Positions 1-11,641 of a stretch of 64,000 bases of DNA are shown in pieces; position 1 is the stretch's first letter; each line of letters starts with the position of its first letter. A program made the position numbers and the translations under genes. The stretch comes from Solenopsis invicta (Eukaryota; Arthropoda; Insecta; Hymenoptera; Formicidae), in NCBI RefSeq assembly GCF_016802725.1, contig NC_052667.1:6290501-6354500 (forward strand), given 5' to 3'. A model generated the notes under the pieces. It was not told the origin of the DNA and did no database searches. It saw only the letters and a list, made by a program, of their open reading frames with translations.

Positions 1-2747
1 CATCTTCAGGTCAGCCAAGGCCGCCTGGCACATCCGGTCACCGCGCGCTTCCGACACCTCCAGAATACCGATCAGCTTCGCCTTGAACGACACGCCCTCC
101 CCAAGAAAGCGGGTTGGGTCATTCTTGACTGAAAGCAAAATACGCAGAATTATTTTATCTTTCCTCCTATCGTTAACCTCTTTGATTGAAGGAATGAGAA
201 AAAGAAACTGGCCGATTAATTAGAGAAATGAATGGGAATAATCTCAGACGTCTGCAATTTCATGATTTATGATTCGTTCCCGAGGTATGATCTATTTCAG
301 CGGCGAAGCTTCTTTTTTCCTCATAAGTAAACGTCGTACAGAAGGAGATTGAGAGCAGGAATTTTTCAAGAAATCAGTTCATATTCGTCTTTCGCGTGAT
401 TCGCTAAAATCAATCGATATGCGCAATGGTTAATATACACGGAAGAAAAACGATTATATTGAAAGATCTAAAAATTTAGTTGAACTGATTTGAGTTTTGT
501 GATTTAGTTAGAGAAATCTGAAAAATTTATTAGACCATCAAAATAATTATGTAGGACGTTTGAGCTGCACAAAGTTTTTATATTCTATAATAACAAGCAG
601 CTTGAGTCTGCATAATTATTTTTATGGTTTAATAAAGTTATATTTAGATCTGTATCTAGCTAAATATTTAGATACTTCAGCAAACAAATTCGTTCTTCGT
701 ATGTCTATACATATTTTGCATAGAACAACGTACTTCTGAGATTTCTCCGCTTCATTAGAAAGTAGCCCGTGTGCCACATTGCAAGAAATTCGAGCTACAC
801 GGAGAAATATAGTTGCATAATTTTTACCTTAGAAGACTAGTAAAAATATTTTGGCTATTTCTGCTGAACTTAAGGTAGACTAAAATAAATCGGATCAATT
901 TTTCTTCAGAGGTAAAAAATAATTAAATACTAATTTGTTATTAAGTTTTATATGACAGAATAATGCATGAAGAAGCTATTTTTTATTGCACAACGAGAAA
1001 ACCAAGAAAAAGAAATTGTTCGATTTGCTCCAACATTGGGGGCTGAGCGGATCACCAGTTAAAAAAACAAAAAAATAAAATCTAAAAAAAGATGAAAACA
1101 AATCTATAAATTTTTTTTAAAGAACCTGTTAAACTTTCTCGTTACAAACTCGCAAAATCGGGATCGTGATTTTATAGGAGAGACAATGAAATTTCTTCGC
1201 GCGCTTACGATCTCTGCCCTTGTATCATCGATTGAATCACACGCAATGCATAATTGTCTATTGTCTCCGTTGCAAAAAGAGCATGGAAATAACTAGCGTG
1301 ATAAAATGGATCGTATGAAATCAAAAAATTGATAATGATAACTGTCTCAAAACTTATAATAATTCGATTCGGCTCGGTAATACTCTATGACAAATTTTAC
1401 TTGCTCGAAAATAAAAATACCGAAGGTGTAAGGTAAAAGTACATTACAATTGTAGTAAATCCGTACAAGTGATTATTATCTCGGTAAATCATACTATTCT
1501 TAAGCACGAATAACTCTTAAGATTTTACGTATTTGTAAATATTTTTTTTTACCGCGCAGTAAAGTAAGTTTTGTCAGCGCCGGGGCAAAACTGAAATAAA
1601 TTTTATTGAGATACATTTTAGATTTTATAGATTACGTGCGTTTCTTTAGTACAGTAACATGAAATTTATTTTACAATTTTGTAAAAAGTATGACTACACG
1701 ACGGTCGCTCGTTTACCAGAAAAGTGAAATGAATTTTACATAAATGGGCTCTTGTCCCTATATGGGCCTACCATTTCCATAAAATTTACTAGAATCCACT
1801 AGAATACGGCAAATTGCTTTACATTTCTCTTCGTGTGCAGTTATTACGAAGTAGTTGAAAGATTTCAAAAAAATCCTCGGAAATCGTTTTATTGGGATTT
1901 TATACGGCAACGAGTTTAAGGTCGCTCGCCGCGAATCGTTCTCAATTCATTCCGCGCGGTGAACCGTCGCGGAAGTAACGCGAAAATACGAAAGCCCAGC
2001 AGAGCACGGGGGAGCGTCCATTGTAACACCGCCGCGACGTGCGGGCCCCGTTCAGTCTCGCGTGAGGGAGACTCGTCGGGCAGATCGAATTATCGTATTT
2101 GGAGCCGCGGGGGAGGAAGGGAGGCCCCGAGAAGCGATTCCGACGGCGATAGGTCCGAACGCATTAAACCGACATCGATCGGTCGTACAACCAATTTGAC
2201 CGGCGGGACTATAAAATGAGAGAACTCGAGTGCGCGCCGAGAGAACGATCTGCCGTCGCTGAAGACCGGCGTTAAAATTAATGGCTCGGAAGCCGATAAT
2301 TGGATCGATACCTATTTGTAGCGATGATAATACATGCCATTTATTACAATCGTTTTGGAGAACGGAAGTGCCAATATTGTTTCCGCCGTGTAGCGGAGCA
2401 CGTTGATAATATTTGGCCGATGGACTAATGCCGGAGATAAATATTTGAAATAACGCGCGGAACGCCAGTTGCACGTCTCGTTATAACTTTGCGGCTTCGG
2501 TAGGTATAATCGACAAAAGTACGCTTATACGGCGCAAGTTATAATGAATGTAACTAATTCATGTAGCCCCGGATTACGCAAATATCAACGCGAAACGTAA
2601 ATAACTAACTGCATTATTGTTTGAGAATAATTGTATTAGTTTTACCGCGCGAAATAAGCGTTGACTTCGTCAGCGAGGGTGTGTGCAAACAACGAGGGCA
2701 CGATAAATCTGTCGGAAAGCTAAATAATGTAGGAGCGCAAAAAAAGA

Positions 2748-2784
<37 letters not shown>

Positions 2785-5541
2785 CCGCGAACTGTCTTTC
2801 TCTCTCAGCGGGTTCTCGCTGCCCCTTGCGATTTTAATGGTCGAAGGTACTCGTGCACTTCGAGTGGAGAACGCCAACTGGCGGCACTCAAAGGGTGTAT
2901 ACGTCCGGTACCAATCCAACTTTTCATCGCGGCTTTTTCTTCCTGCTCTCCTTGCTTTGCGCGCCAGATGCGCCCTTGCATCGCACTTGGCCTCGCGTAT
3001 CCCGGCCTCGCGTATCCTGCATCTCCATTCGAACAACAATTATTATTGCGATCCGGGTAAGATGAGACGCGCGACAGGTTGGGGAGCCGAACGAATCGCA
3101 AATTGACGTGACATTGGCGCGCCTAATTGCAAATTCCCTTATTACGAGAGAATTTTTACGACAAACCACGATTCTCTTTCTTCCCTCGCATATTTTTCTT
3201 AAGAAAAGGTTGGTCCCAGAGACATCAGATTTAATAGAATTGAATGCCTCTGAAGCTTCATCGGATTTCTTCCGATCTCCATCGGTTTTTGAAGCCCAGC
3301 TGTCGCAAGAATCGGAAAGAAAAATTTTCACCGCGACATCTAATTATGGTTTGCTAAAACTACTGAGTATTGCAGTAAGAAACTTTGCCACTGTTGTCAT
3401 TACATCGGTTTCTTATAAAAGTACGCTGAAGTCTGCTAACTAACAGACGTAGCCAAATGTAAGATCCTTTATCCAATTGGCGAGCAAATGTCAATACCAA
3501 CAGGTAGATTTTTTGTAAATAAGAATCGTAGAGAATAGAGTAAAAGATGTAACGTTATAAGATTTTTTACTCTTGTTTTGAAGAGGATATTCTGAAGCAT
3601 GAGGATTCTATTTCATGAAAGTATTTCTCGAAATCGAAAACTCCAAAATTGGCTTTCAAGATTAAAGTAAAATAAAATAAATTTGGACAGTTCAATATCG
3701 ATTATTTCCACGTAAAAGTTAATTCAGGAACTTGATATTCGGATCTGCTATGTTATCAGAAACTTATATCTTCTACAGTGAAATTACAGTTAATGGTTGC
3801 GTGCTACTACCATTGCCATTCATTAAAATATCTGTCGTAACTAAATTTTTATGGCTTTTACCTATAACGCCAACATCCAATTAAATTTTATTATGCTGCT
3901 AAAATTTTAGCTATCCGTATGTTACAAAATTTACTGAAATTTAGTTACTACATGCATAGGTTGTTGCATTCTTTTTTTCTGTGCGGTACATTTTATAGGG
4001 TAACTCCAGTATTACGTAGACGTAAAAAAAAAAAGAGGAGTGAAGATAATTTACTCTCAACTCGTTATATGCCCCTATATCAGTACTCTATTATGGCTTC
4101 TTTTACTAATACTTGTTAATATTTAACAACTCTCGTGAACTCGTCAAATGTAGCTTTGTATTATTGTACAATCTATATAAAATAAATACTTTTTTTCGGG
4201 AGTGGCTCAGTGACACATAAATGGGTTATTTCGTGACACATAAGTGTACAGGGGTAGTAAAGGATGGAGTGTACTAAGAGTGTATAAAGTTTTCATTGGC
4301 ATAGTTTATTTATTTTAAATGTAGTAAATAGTGCTTGATAAATTAAGTTTTCGATAGGTATGACATATCGGAGTTACTCTATAGTGTGCAATGTGCACCG
4401 TGCGGCCTGCGATAAGACACGCGACAATATAGTAACCAAACGTATTGGAAAACTCGGTGTATCGTCGTGAAAATATTTTTATCGCGTCGAGACAACTCTT
4501 GACATTTTCGCAAAAAAACTTGGATCGAAGAAGCCCGGCTCTCGTTCAAACTTGACCCATTTATTTACGGATCTCTTGTACGTAGGGTACTTAGCGAAGG
4601 ATCGTAAAAAAGGTCTTGCAAAAAAAATTATAGCAACTAACTTTATAACTTATGTAACAACACCAGAGAGTCAGCTGCATTTATGAAACAAACAAGAAGA
4701 ATGATAAATTGCTGTCATGTAACTCACGAAATCAAGAAGTTGTCTACAGGAAGTGTATTTGCCTACGTAATGACTTGCACTCTTGCAATTTAGTTAATGA
4801 CATTTTCCCATTTGCAGTTAACGCCTCCTTCATATTCCATAATTTGCAAACTATCGACCGTTTAACTTTAAATGTATAATGAGAGAACAGGCGTCGATGT
4901 TACAGCATTTAAAATCAGCGTGTATGCCGTAAACTTCATTAGAATATTTTCTAATTTATTTTCATAACAGGATCTCCTTATTCCTCGCGGCATTTCTTTA
5001 TGATTTCAATTTCACAAATTAAAAACGTCTAATCGGATTAGCCCGTTTTCGCGCTGTCTTCTGAAGATAGATCTAGTAGTAATCTAGAACACGCGCACGG
5101 CACAACCCTCGACATCTGTCGGCGACACGCGCGATCGCGGTGGTGTCACGCTCGGTCGGTAAACGCGCGAATGCGAGGGGCTACTTTCGATCTTTGCAAG
5201 CTAATTTGCGAATTCGCTTTTAATGGTCTTCACGTCACGAAAACGCGTCGAATTGCAGCCGATTGCGAAATTGCACGTCCAGAGCACGTTCTCCTCGAGT
5301 ACGAAGGTACACGAGGAAGCCATATTACGGAGCGCCCCTAACCACCCTTAACGGATCTACAAGGTGGCACCAGAAGCACCCTCGTCGACTCGTTATCGAG
5401 GATGACGGGGGAGACACGTAAAACTCTCTTCGAGATCGACGAGCGAGGTTTCGCAAGAACGCAAGGGCACACGAGTCGGAGCAAAAATTCCGCTCTGTAC
5501 TCACACTTGCACGGGCTGTTTTTTTTCCGTAGGGTCTGCAT
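1..5541 (-). CDS. Dab: Disabled (Dab) adaptor protein, 5' part (two exons; continues left of window)
   Basis: Coding exons on the minus strand are 5541..5505 and 128..1. The first reads MQTLRKKNSPCK and ends in phase 1 at a GTGAGT donor (5504..5499). The second follows a TTTCAG acceptor and continues in frame as FKNDPTRFLGEG, then VSFKAKLIGILEVSEARGDR and MCQAALADLKM. This is the start of the Disabled PTB/PID domain, close to fly Dab around the GDGVQFKAKLIGILEVGEAR region. Known for the family: Dab is a cytoplasmic adaptor whose PTB domain binds NPxY tails and phosphoinositides; it acts with Abl signalling and in clathrin-mediated endocytosis. Only about 55 residues are inside the window, so the rest of the PTB domain and the C-terminal region cannot be judged. 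The start is chosen because it is the only ATG whose exon joins the PTB exon in frame at a good donor. The exon join is inferred from splice signals and family resemblance; identity is strong. Confidence 0.92.
438..703. repeat. Dispersed inverted-repeat element, family A, copy 1
   Basis: Diverged copy of a repeat of about 220-270 bp found five times in this window. It opens CACGGAAGAAAAACGAT, contains a diagnostic GATCTAAAAATTTAG segment, an ATAATTATTTT segment, and closes with a diverged inverted version of its start (AAATTCGTTCTTCGTATG). No coding capacity. Probably a non-autonomous DNA transposon (MITE). Termini are approximate. Confidence 0.5.
1918..3110. promoter_or_regulatory. Two CpG-rich islands inside Dab intron 1 (possible enhancer or alternative promoter)
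   Basis: Within AT-rich intron, about 1918-2480 and 2640-3110 are markedly richer in G+C and CpG. The first contains a TATAAAA-like box at about 2209-2215 on the plus strand. No open frame here resembles a known protein. A regulatory role is inference from composition and position only. Confidence 0.3.
2752..2782. repeat. (AG)n microsatellite
   Basis: Uninterrupted AG dinucleotide run of about 15 units in Dab intron 1. Confidence 0.95.
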
Positions 5542-6640
5542 CGGTGGTCCCGCGTAGATGACGGCGAGCGAGAGAGAGCGAACGAGCGAGCGCCCCGAAA
5601 AACGGCACGAAGGGGACGTCGAGAATTTTCTATCTTTCTCTCCGTCCGTCTCTCACCCGCTCCCCTCTCCCGCGGAGCCGGTCACCCTTCCTCAAGGCGC
5701 ACCCTCGTACGTCGGCACGGTTGGGGACACGAGATACTCAGCACGGACACATGTAGCACATCGGGTTTCCCTCTGTCTCTCTCCTTCTTCTTGTTTCTTC
5801 CGCGCTCCGCGCACCCCCTAGTCTAACCCTCTCTCTCTCTCTCTCTTTCTCACTCGCTTCTCTCCACCGTCCCCCTCTCGCACTGTTACCCCCAACCGGC
5901 GTCTCACCCTCCGCGCCGTATATTTCTCGCACGCCGAGGAGCACGTAAGCGGTTGAGAGAGACGGACGACGCGTGTATCACGCGTGCTCGCGTACGCACA
6001 CACCGCCTACACGCACCACCTAAAACACGACGCACCACCGGTACCGGGACGGGACGACCAGCAGCAGCAGGATCGCGAGGATCGCTCCGCGTGCCGCTGC
6101 CTGGCACCGGGTACACGGTTCCGCGCGCGCGGCGGCGAGCGCGTGTATCCGCGCGCGCGACGTAAAAACGTAGAGGAAGTGACAGCTGCCTCCGTCACCA
6201 CCACCATCGCCGCCGCCGTCGCCACCGCCGCCGCCGTCGCCGTCGCCGCCGCCACCGTCGCCGTCGCCGCCGCCACCGTCGTCGTCACCGCCACCATCGC
6301 CACCACCGCTGCCGCCACCACCACCGCTGCCGGCACGGGCGCTCATGCTAGCCGCTTTTATTGATCAATAATATACGCCGCCGCCTGCTTGCCTGCTTGC
6401 CTGCCTGTCTGCCTGTATGCCTTGCCTAGTACTCGTCGTCGGCGCTCCGGGCCGCTCTTTCACAAGCTAACGCTTCCATGCGAGCGAGAGTCTATCGCGT
6501 TTCACTATTAGCGTTTCACCACCATCCTGACACTTCGAGCGGAAAAACGGCGTTGTCAGAGATCCATAAACAAGACCATTCGCGTTCTTCTAAATGATCC
6601 CTTCATTTACCGAGTAAAGTTTGAGATAATTCGCGTTATC
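5542..6640 (-). promoter_or_regulatory. Dab 5' UTR / promoter CpG-rich region with CT tracts and trinucleotide repeats
   Basis: Directly upstream of the Dab start codon on the minus strand, the DNA changes to GC/CpG-rich sequence. It holds CT-rich runs (for example 5824-5848), an imperfect (GCC/GTC/ACC)n trinucleotide tract at about 6196-6345, and short CTGC-type repeats near 6375-6420. Long open frames cross the trinucleotide tract on both strands but encode low-complexity Ala/Val/Thr or Gly/Asp strings with no homology; they are composition artefacts. The most likely reading is 5' UTR plus promoter of Dab. No precise start site could be placed. Confidence 0.55.
6196..6345. repeat. Imperfect trinucleotide repeat (GCC/GTC/ACC)n
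   Basis: About 150 bp of degenerate CCN triplets upstream of Dab. It keeps a triplet period, so several frames stay open on both strands. Confidence 0.85.
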
Positions 6641-6650
6641 TCTCTTACAG

Positions 6651-6788
6651 TAACGTGGATGAAGGGAGAAATTAGAACTGTGGAAGATGTGCTAAAAAAC
6701 AAAAACAACAAATAATGAAAATACTGAGTGGTATGAAATGAATGTACCCGAAAATTGAAATTTAATACTTGAGAATGTTAAATCATGA
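6651..6788 (+). pseudogene. Decayed chemosensory protein (CSP) exon 2
   Basis: Follows an acceptor-like TCTCTTACAG and aligns by eye with exon 2 of the intact CSP genes downstream. The CxxC cysteine pair (read N-C-G-R-C-A) is still present. A deletion of about 4 bases before the conserved TEWYE segment throws the frame and brings an early stop. No matching exon 1 is found upstream, where Dab promoter DNA begins. The 3' flank to about 8.5 kb is homologous to the flanks of the intact genes, so this is the edge of the duplicated array. Confidence 0.8.
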
Positions 6789-8506
6789 AAAAAAAAGAAT
6801 GTTGATCAGTAACTATTAGCAACACAAATGAATACTGGATCTTTCGAAGTATGCAATTTCCCAATTAATTGTATCAATATAATAACTCATAATATGATTT
6901 ATAATTGGATAAATAATTGTAAACGGTAGTATATGGGAGAGAGAAATAACAAACGGTAGTACTTAATAATTTTAAATATTTTGTACAAATCAATTTAATT
7001 GATATGTAATTTATATTATTTTAACAGAAAAAATATTAAAAAAATAAAAATATATTACACTGCAATAAATTGTAACTTGGAAAAGCATTTTTCTTAAACA
7101 AATACACTATGAAGAACATTTATTGCACAATTAATTATAAAATCGTAGATATTAGTAATAAACTTGTTAAGAATTGCGTTGCGTTAATATTTACCAAGTT
7201 ATTTTAAAAAAGCAAAATATGGTGTTTCTCTTCCTTCCTTTAGCTATTATTATATGATTGTATAGGGTAGTGCAAGTGCAAGTAGAAAATAGTTTATAGG
7301 ATTTTTTTTAATAAACATATATTTTTTAAGAAATATATTTTAGTTTGTTTTTAATGTAAATTATAATTCCAGGTGTCTCTTTTTATTACTCTTTCTATCT
7401 ATTCGACGTTTATCGAATATCTTATGGACACATTAGGAACCATCAAATTTTATAAACAGATTTATCCATAGATGTCCAAAATAAGTGTCTATTAAATATC
7501 ATAAGACGTAAAACCGTTGATTTATGCATATTTTCAATATCTTTATAGGATGTGTTTTATAGATCATGGGAGATCTTCGGATATCTTTGTGCTATCTGTG
7601 GTTCTAAACAAGCGTAATTAAGCAATTTAATATGGATATAATACTTATTAACGCACGATAATATGGTAATTGAAATTTGCGTAAACAAAGTAATTGAATT
7701 TCAAATGATAAATTAAATTAAAAAAACAAAAACGCCACGGATTTTGAAACGTGACCTCATCTATACTATGAACAAAAAACGTTTTCTTCTCCGCGAATCC
7801 GCATCACGAAAGACACTCCTCCGATCCGCGACGCGAATTCTATAGGTGCGATCGACATTCATCCTTTTTCCTTATATATATATAATTTTTTTATAAAGCT
7901 ACATTTAAAAATATTAGACTACCATTTTATCCTTGTTGTTTACCAAATGTTAAACAAAGATAAAATGATATTTGGGTGCACCGGAGCGATTTTTCTAAAC
8001 GCAGCCTGGTAATATTATGAGCCATGTGACCACTGAGCGAATGATTCAGATTCTCAAAAAAATGTTGATGCACGTAGATCAGAATTATTAATTACTAAAT
8101 TAAATATATACGTTTTATCTTAGAAAATATACATAATGCTTAATATTCTCTCAAACATGTATTATTAATTTTTTCAGGAGGGGAAAGGGTTAATATAGAT
8201 GCTAGCAAGCATCAAGTATTATTAAATTAATTTTAATTTAATAAAAGTGATATTACTAACTCTTATTCGATTATAACTTTGTTATATGACCGAAAGTAAC
8301 GGCGCGCAGTTTGGTTGAGTCTGAGAAAGTATATAAAATCACACGTATATATAAAGCACTAAGATCCAGCTGACCGAATAGGCCTTCTTATTTAAATTGT
8401 ATGTTACATGTATTATTAGGTTCTTCTCCTGTTCGTATTTTATATCAAGAGGCGAGGTCACGTTTCGCGCCAAGTGATACGCGAAGCGAAGACAGACCGT
8501 CAAGCT
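6789..8506 (+). other. 3' flank of the first CSP block, no gene
   Basis: Paralogous to the flanks at 10105-11545 and 12316-13777 but more diverged. It contains the oldest copy of the palindromic element (7891-8010). The segment at about 8160-8480 has no obvious counterpart in the other blocks. No coding sequence seen. Confidence 0.65.
7891..8010. mobile_element. Palindromic MITE, CSP-block copy 1 (diverged)
   Basis: Outer inverted repeat (AGCTACATTTAAAAATATTA against TTTTTCTAAACGCAGCCTGG) around an inner hairpin TTTTATCCTTGTT / AACAAAGATAAAA. It matches the cleaner copies at 11248-11349 and 13482-13586. Confidence 0.7.
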
Positions 8507-8805
8507 TACCTGATATATTTTTTGCCGTTAAGTAAACTGTATATAAATGCAACGTACGATTCGTTAACAATTTAGTGTCCAAGTACCAGGAACTATGGCT
8601 TGATTAAACAATATCGCATTGATCATTGTTGCAATGAACGTACTGATGTGCGTTCTTGCAGAACAGTTGGAACTCTACCCTAATGACCTTGATGATCTCG
8701 ATGTTCTAAAATTTCTTTCTCGTTTGGCGAAAAAGAGACGAAGATTGCTATTTGAAAAGAGCACATAAGAAGATAAAAAATTAGCAGATATATCTATGTA
8801 TAAAG
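8507..8805 (+). pseudogene. CSP pseudogene: promoter and broken exon 1 only
   Basis: The promoter block, including TATATAAA at 8540-8547, is conserved with the intact genes. The start codon at 8595 is followed two codons later by TGA where the others have CGA, giving M-A-stop. After the stop, the same frame continues as a recognisable signal peptide and N-terminus (LIIVAMNVLMCVLAEQLELY) up to about 8705. Small indels then destroy the reading frame, and the cysteine region is lost. Exon 2 and its flank are missing; unrelated sequence follows. It is clearly dead as a protein gene, though the promoter might still fire. Confidence 0.88.
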
Positions 8806-9330
8806 GAGAGTGATGTAAATCGGACCGTGTTTCAAATCGGACTTTTTTAATTTAAATGAATACAGTTAAGCAGATTTGCGTGCCATTTATAACGTAAAGT
8901 CCTTATAAGACACCGAACATGTCACAGCAATTCGACAGTTTTCTGTCATAACATTTACAGAATAGGCGCGAATATACATTTTCAGTCATTGTGCGAAAAT
9001 TAAAAAAAAAAAGAAAATCCTTAATCTTTAATCTTTAATCCTATATTATTCTCTCATAACTTATAATCAGAATAGGCAGTGACAGGAAACATCACGCTTG
9101 TTTTTCTTGAAATGCCGCGGAAAACATACTTCCTTCGCATAAAATATCGTATGTAACATAGGCGCGTCCTCGACCTCGCACACTGTTTTTAGCACTCGGC
9201 TGCGCTAAGCGCGCTTTGCGTGCTCCGCTACGCCTTGTATTGAAAACGTCATCTTCAGTCGAGAACAACAAAAGTCGGCTTCATGTTTCATAATGTATTA
9301 TTACGTTTAATGTATGTACTATTAACGTTT
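8806..9330. other. Non-homologous segment between CSP pseudogene and first intact CSP gene
   Basis: This stretch replaces the intron, exon 2 and 3' flank expected after the pseudogene exon 1. It includes a small GC-richer patch at about 9160-9250. I saw no inverted ends and no protein. It marks a deletion or insertion breakpoint in the array. Confidence 0.5.
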
Positions 9331-9421
9331 ACCTCATATATTTTTTGTCAAGTAAACGGTATATAAACGCAATGTATGATTCGTTAGCAATCTAGTATCC
9401 AGGTACTGCGACTGTGGAACT
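9331..9421 (+). promoter_or_regulatory. CSP gene 1 promoter (TATA box 9360-9367)
   Basis: TATATAAA lies 62 bases before the start codon, the same spacing as in CSP gene 2. The preceding TACCTCATATATTTTTTGTC and the following ATTCGTTAGCAAT-type segment are conserved in every block of the array. The transcription start is expected about 30 bases after the TATA box. Confidence 0.7.
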
Positions 9422-10104
9422 ATGGCTCGATTAAACTATATTGCATTGATCGTTGTTGCAATGAGCGCACTGATGTGCGTTTTTGCAGGAGACTTGGGAC
9501 TCTATCCTAGTGAACTTGATGATCTCGATGTTGTGGCACTTCTGGCAGATGCCGCTTGGCGACAACAAAGCGATGATTGCTTTTTGAATAAAGGACCGTG
9601 CTCAGAAGAACAGAAGTATTTAAATGGTATGTCTGTATATAATATTATTAAATTATTAAATTATTTCTTTCTTCTTTTATAATCGATTTTTTGATCAATG
9701 AATAATCGATTTTTTTTTACGATGAAAACGAGATCTTGATAGTTTTCAATGGGTATATTATGTCAAATAAGAGATTTTTTTGATGAATAAATTATATTTT
9801 TGTATAAAAAAAACCCGTATTCTTGAAGAAGAACTTTGGGTTTTCTGAATATAGCTTGGGACTCTTTAGCTCTATTAGATAATATGCTTATTAAGCAAGA
9901 GCGAAATCGATTAGTATGAACTAGAATAAATAAAATATATGAGAATATTTTCTCGTGGTTTCAGATTTATTCAGAGAGGCTGTAAGAACTGACTGCGAAA
10001 GATGTACTGATAAACAAAGACAAATTATGAACACAATTACTGAGTGGTACGAACAGAACGAAGCCGATGTTTGGAAAATAATACTTGAAGATGCCCGAGC
10101 CTAA
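9422..10104 (+). CDS. Chemosensory protein (CSP/OS-D family), array gene 1
   Basis: Exons 9422..9626 and 9965..10104 (345 nt, 114 aa) join in phase 1 at GTATGT/TTTCAG. Residues 1-22 form a signal peptide (MARLNYIALIVVAMSALMCVFA). The mature part is short and acidic (ELDDLDV). It carries the CSP cysteine pattern CX6CX18CX2C: DDCFLNKGPC in exon 1, then TDCERC in exon 2. It ends with the family's TEWYE and W-K segments. An intron in phase 1 shortly after the second cysteine is typical of insect CSPs. CSPs are small secreted alpha-helical carriers of hydrophobic ligands, used in antennae and in other tissues. The ligand and tissue cannot be read from sequence. It is one of three intact copies in a head-to-tail array, each with its own TATA box. 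Confidence 0.93.
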
Positions 10105-11545
10105 AGGAAAAGAATGCTAATCAATGACTATTGGCAACAAAAATGAATAATGAATCTTCCGACGCATACTATATCCAGACTTTTCCAATTAATTTCTTTA
10201 TATAAAAATTTATAATATAGTTTAAAATTTAATAAATAATATTTGTAAACGGTAGTATGTGGGTGAGGGAAATAACAAACGGTAGTGTCTTATGATTTAA
10301 AAGAAATATTTTGTACAAATCAATTTAGCTGATATGTAATTTAGTTAGGATAATATTTATATTACCCTAACAAAAAAAAGATTCTTAAAAAATAAAAATA
10401 TATTACACTGCAATAAATTGCAATTTGGAAAAGCTATTTTCTGGAACAAATACACTGTGAGGAACATTTATTGCATAATTCATTGTAATATCAAAGACAT
10501 TTACTAATAAACTAGTGTTGTTAAGAATTGTGTCGCGTTAGTGTTTACCAAGTTATTTTCAAAAAGCAAAATATGGTGTTCCTCTTCCTTCCTTTATCCA
10601 TTATTATACGACTGTATAGATTAGTGCAAGTTTAAGTACAAAATAGTTTATAGGATTTATTTTCAATATACATATATTTTTTAAGAAATATATGTTAGTC
10701 TGTTTTTAATATAAATTATAATTTTGGGTGTCTCTTTTTATTACATTTATTCGACACTTATCGAATATCATATGGACACATTATCACCCATAAAATTTCA
10801 TGAACAAATTTCTTATGGATGTCCAGTAAACAAGTGTCTAGTAAATATCATAAGGCTTGAAACGAATGATTTATGGATATTTTCAATATCCTTGCAGGAT
10901 ATCTTATAGGAAAGAATCATGGATGTTCTTCATGAATATCCTTGTGCTATATGTGGTTATAAACAAGCGTAATTAAGTAATTTAGTACGTAATATTTATT
11001 AACGTTTAATAATAGGGTAATTAAATTTTGCGTAAAAAAGATAATTGAATTTTAAATGATAAATTAAATTAAAAAAAAAAAAAAACGCCGCGTATCTTGA
11101 AACGTGACTTCTACACTATAAATCAAGAAACGTTTTTCCCACCGCGAATCCGCATCACGAAGGACACTCCTTCCATCCGCGACGCAAATCCTATAGGTGC
11201 GAGCGACAATCATCCTTTTTTCTTATTTATTTATTTATTTACTTTTAAAGCTGCATTCAGAAACATTAGAATACAATTTTATCCTTGTTGTTTACCAAAT
11301 GTTAAACAAGGATAAAATATCTGGGCGATTTTTCTGAATGCAGCCTGGTGAAACTAGATGACACGTAACCGCTGAGCGAATGATTCAGATTTTCAAAAAA
11401 TTGTTGCACGTAAATCAAAATATTTCTAACTAATAAATTTGCAATTAAATATATACGTTTTATCTTAGAAAATATGCGTGAAGCTCAATTTTTTTTTCAA
11501 AAACGTATCATTAAGTTTTTCTCCTGTTTGTATTTCACATAAAGC
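10105..11545 (+). other. 3' flank of CSP gene 1, no further gene
   Basis: Duplicated flank with the landmarks listed for the array, including the palindromic element at 11248-11349. An open frame beginning near 10724 (ATTTTGGGTGTCTC region) is not conserved as protein in the sister blocks and is rejected. Confidence 0.7.
11248..11349. mobile_element. Palindromic MITE, CSP-block copy 2
   Basis: Outer inverted repeat AGCTGCATTCAGAAA / TTTCTGAATGCAGC encloses a perfect inner stem TTTTATCCTTGTT / AACAAGGATAAAA. It is about 100 bp and has no coding capacity. It sits at the same position in each CSP block, so it was present before the duplications. Confidence 0.75.
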
Positions 11546-11641
11546 TTACCTCATATATTTTTTGTCGTTAAGTAAATTGTATATAAATGCAATGTACGAT
11601 TTCTTAGCAATTTAGTGTCTAAGTATCGTCACTGTGAAACT
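11546..11641 (+). promoter_or_regulatory. CSP gene 2 promoter (TATA box 11580-11587)
   Basis: TATATAAA is 62 bases before the ATG, inside the conserved promoter block. A GTG upstream (11615) is in frame, but it lies in the predicted 5' UTR and is not a eukaryotic start. Confidence 0.7.

Larger units (their letters stand above)
129..5504 (-). other. Dab intron 1 (5.4 kb)
   Basis: Intron between the two visible Dab coding exons. Most is AT-rich. It contains a dispersed inverted-repeat element near 438-703 and two GC/CpG-rich islands (about 1918-2480 and 2640-3110). It also holds a GA microsatellite (2752-2782). No convincing coding exon was seen; open frames over the islands have no recognisable protein. 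Confidence 0.7.

Noticed and set aside
5984..6364. Long open frames on both strands over the trinucleotide tract upstream of Dab
   Set aside because: They stay open only because the tract has a triplet period; products are low-complexity Ala/Val/Thr or Gly/Asp with no family resemblance, and antisense frames are equally open.
11615..11641. N-terminal extensions of CSP genes 2 and 3 starting at GTG (11615 and 13848)
   Set aside because: GTG is not a normal eukaryotic start. These codons lie between the TATA box and the conserved ATG, and gene 1 does not preserve them.
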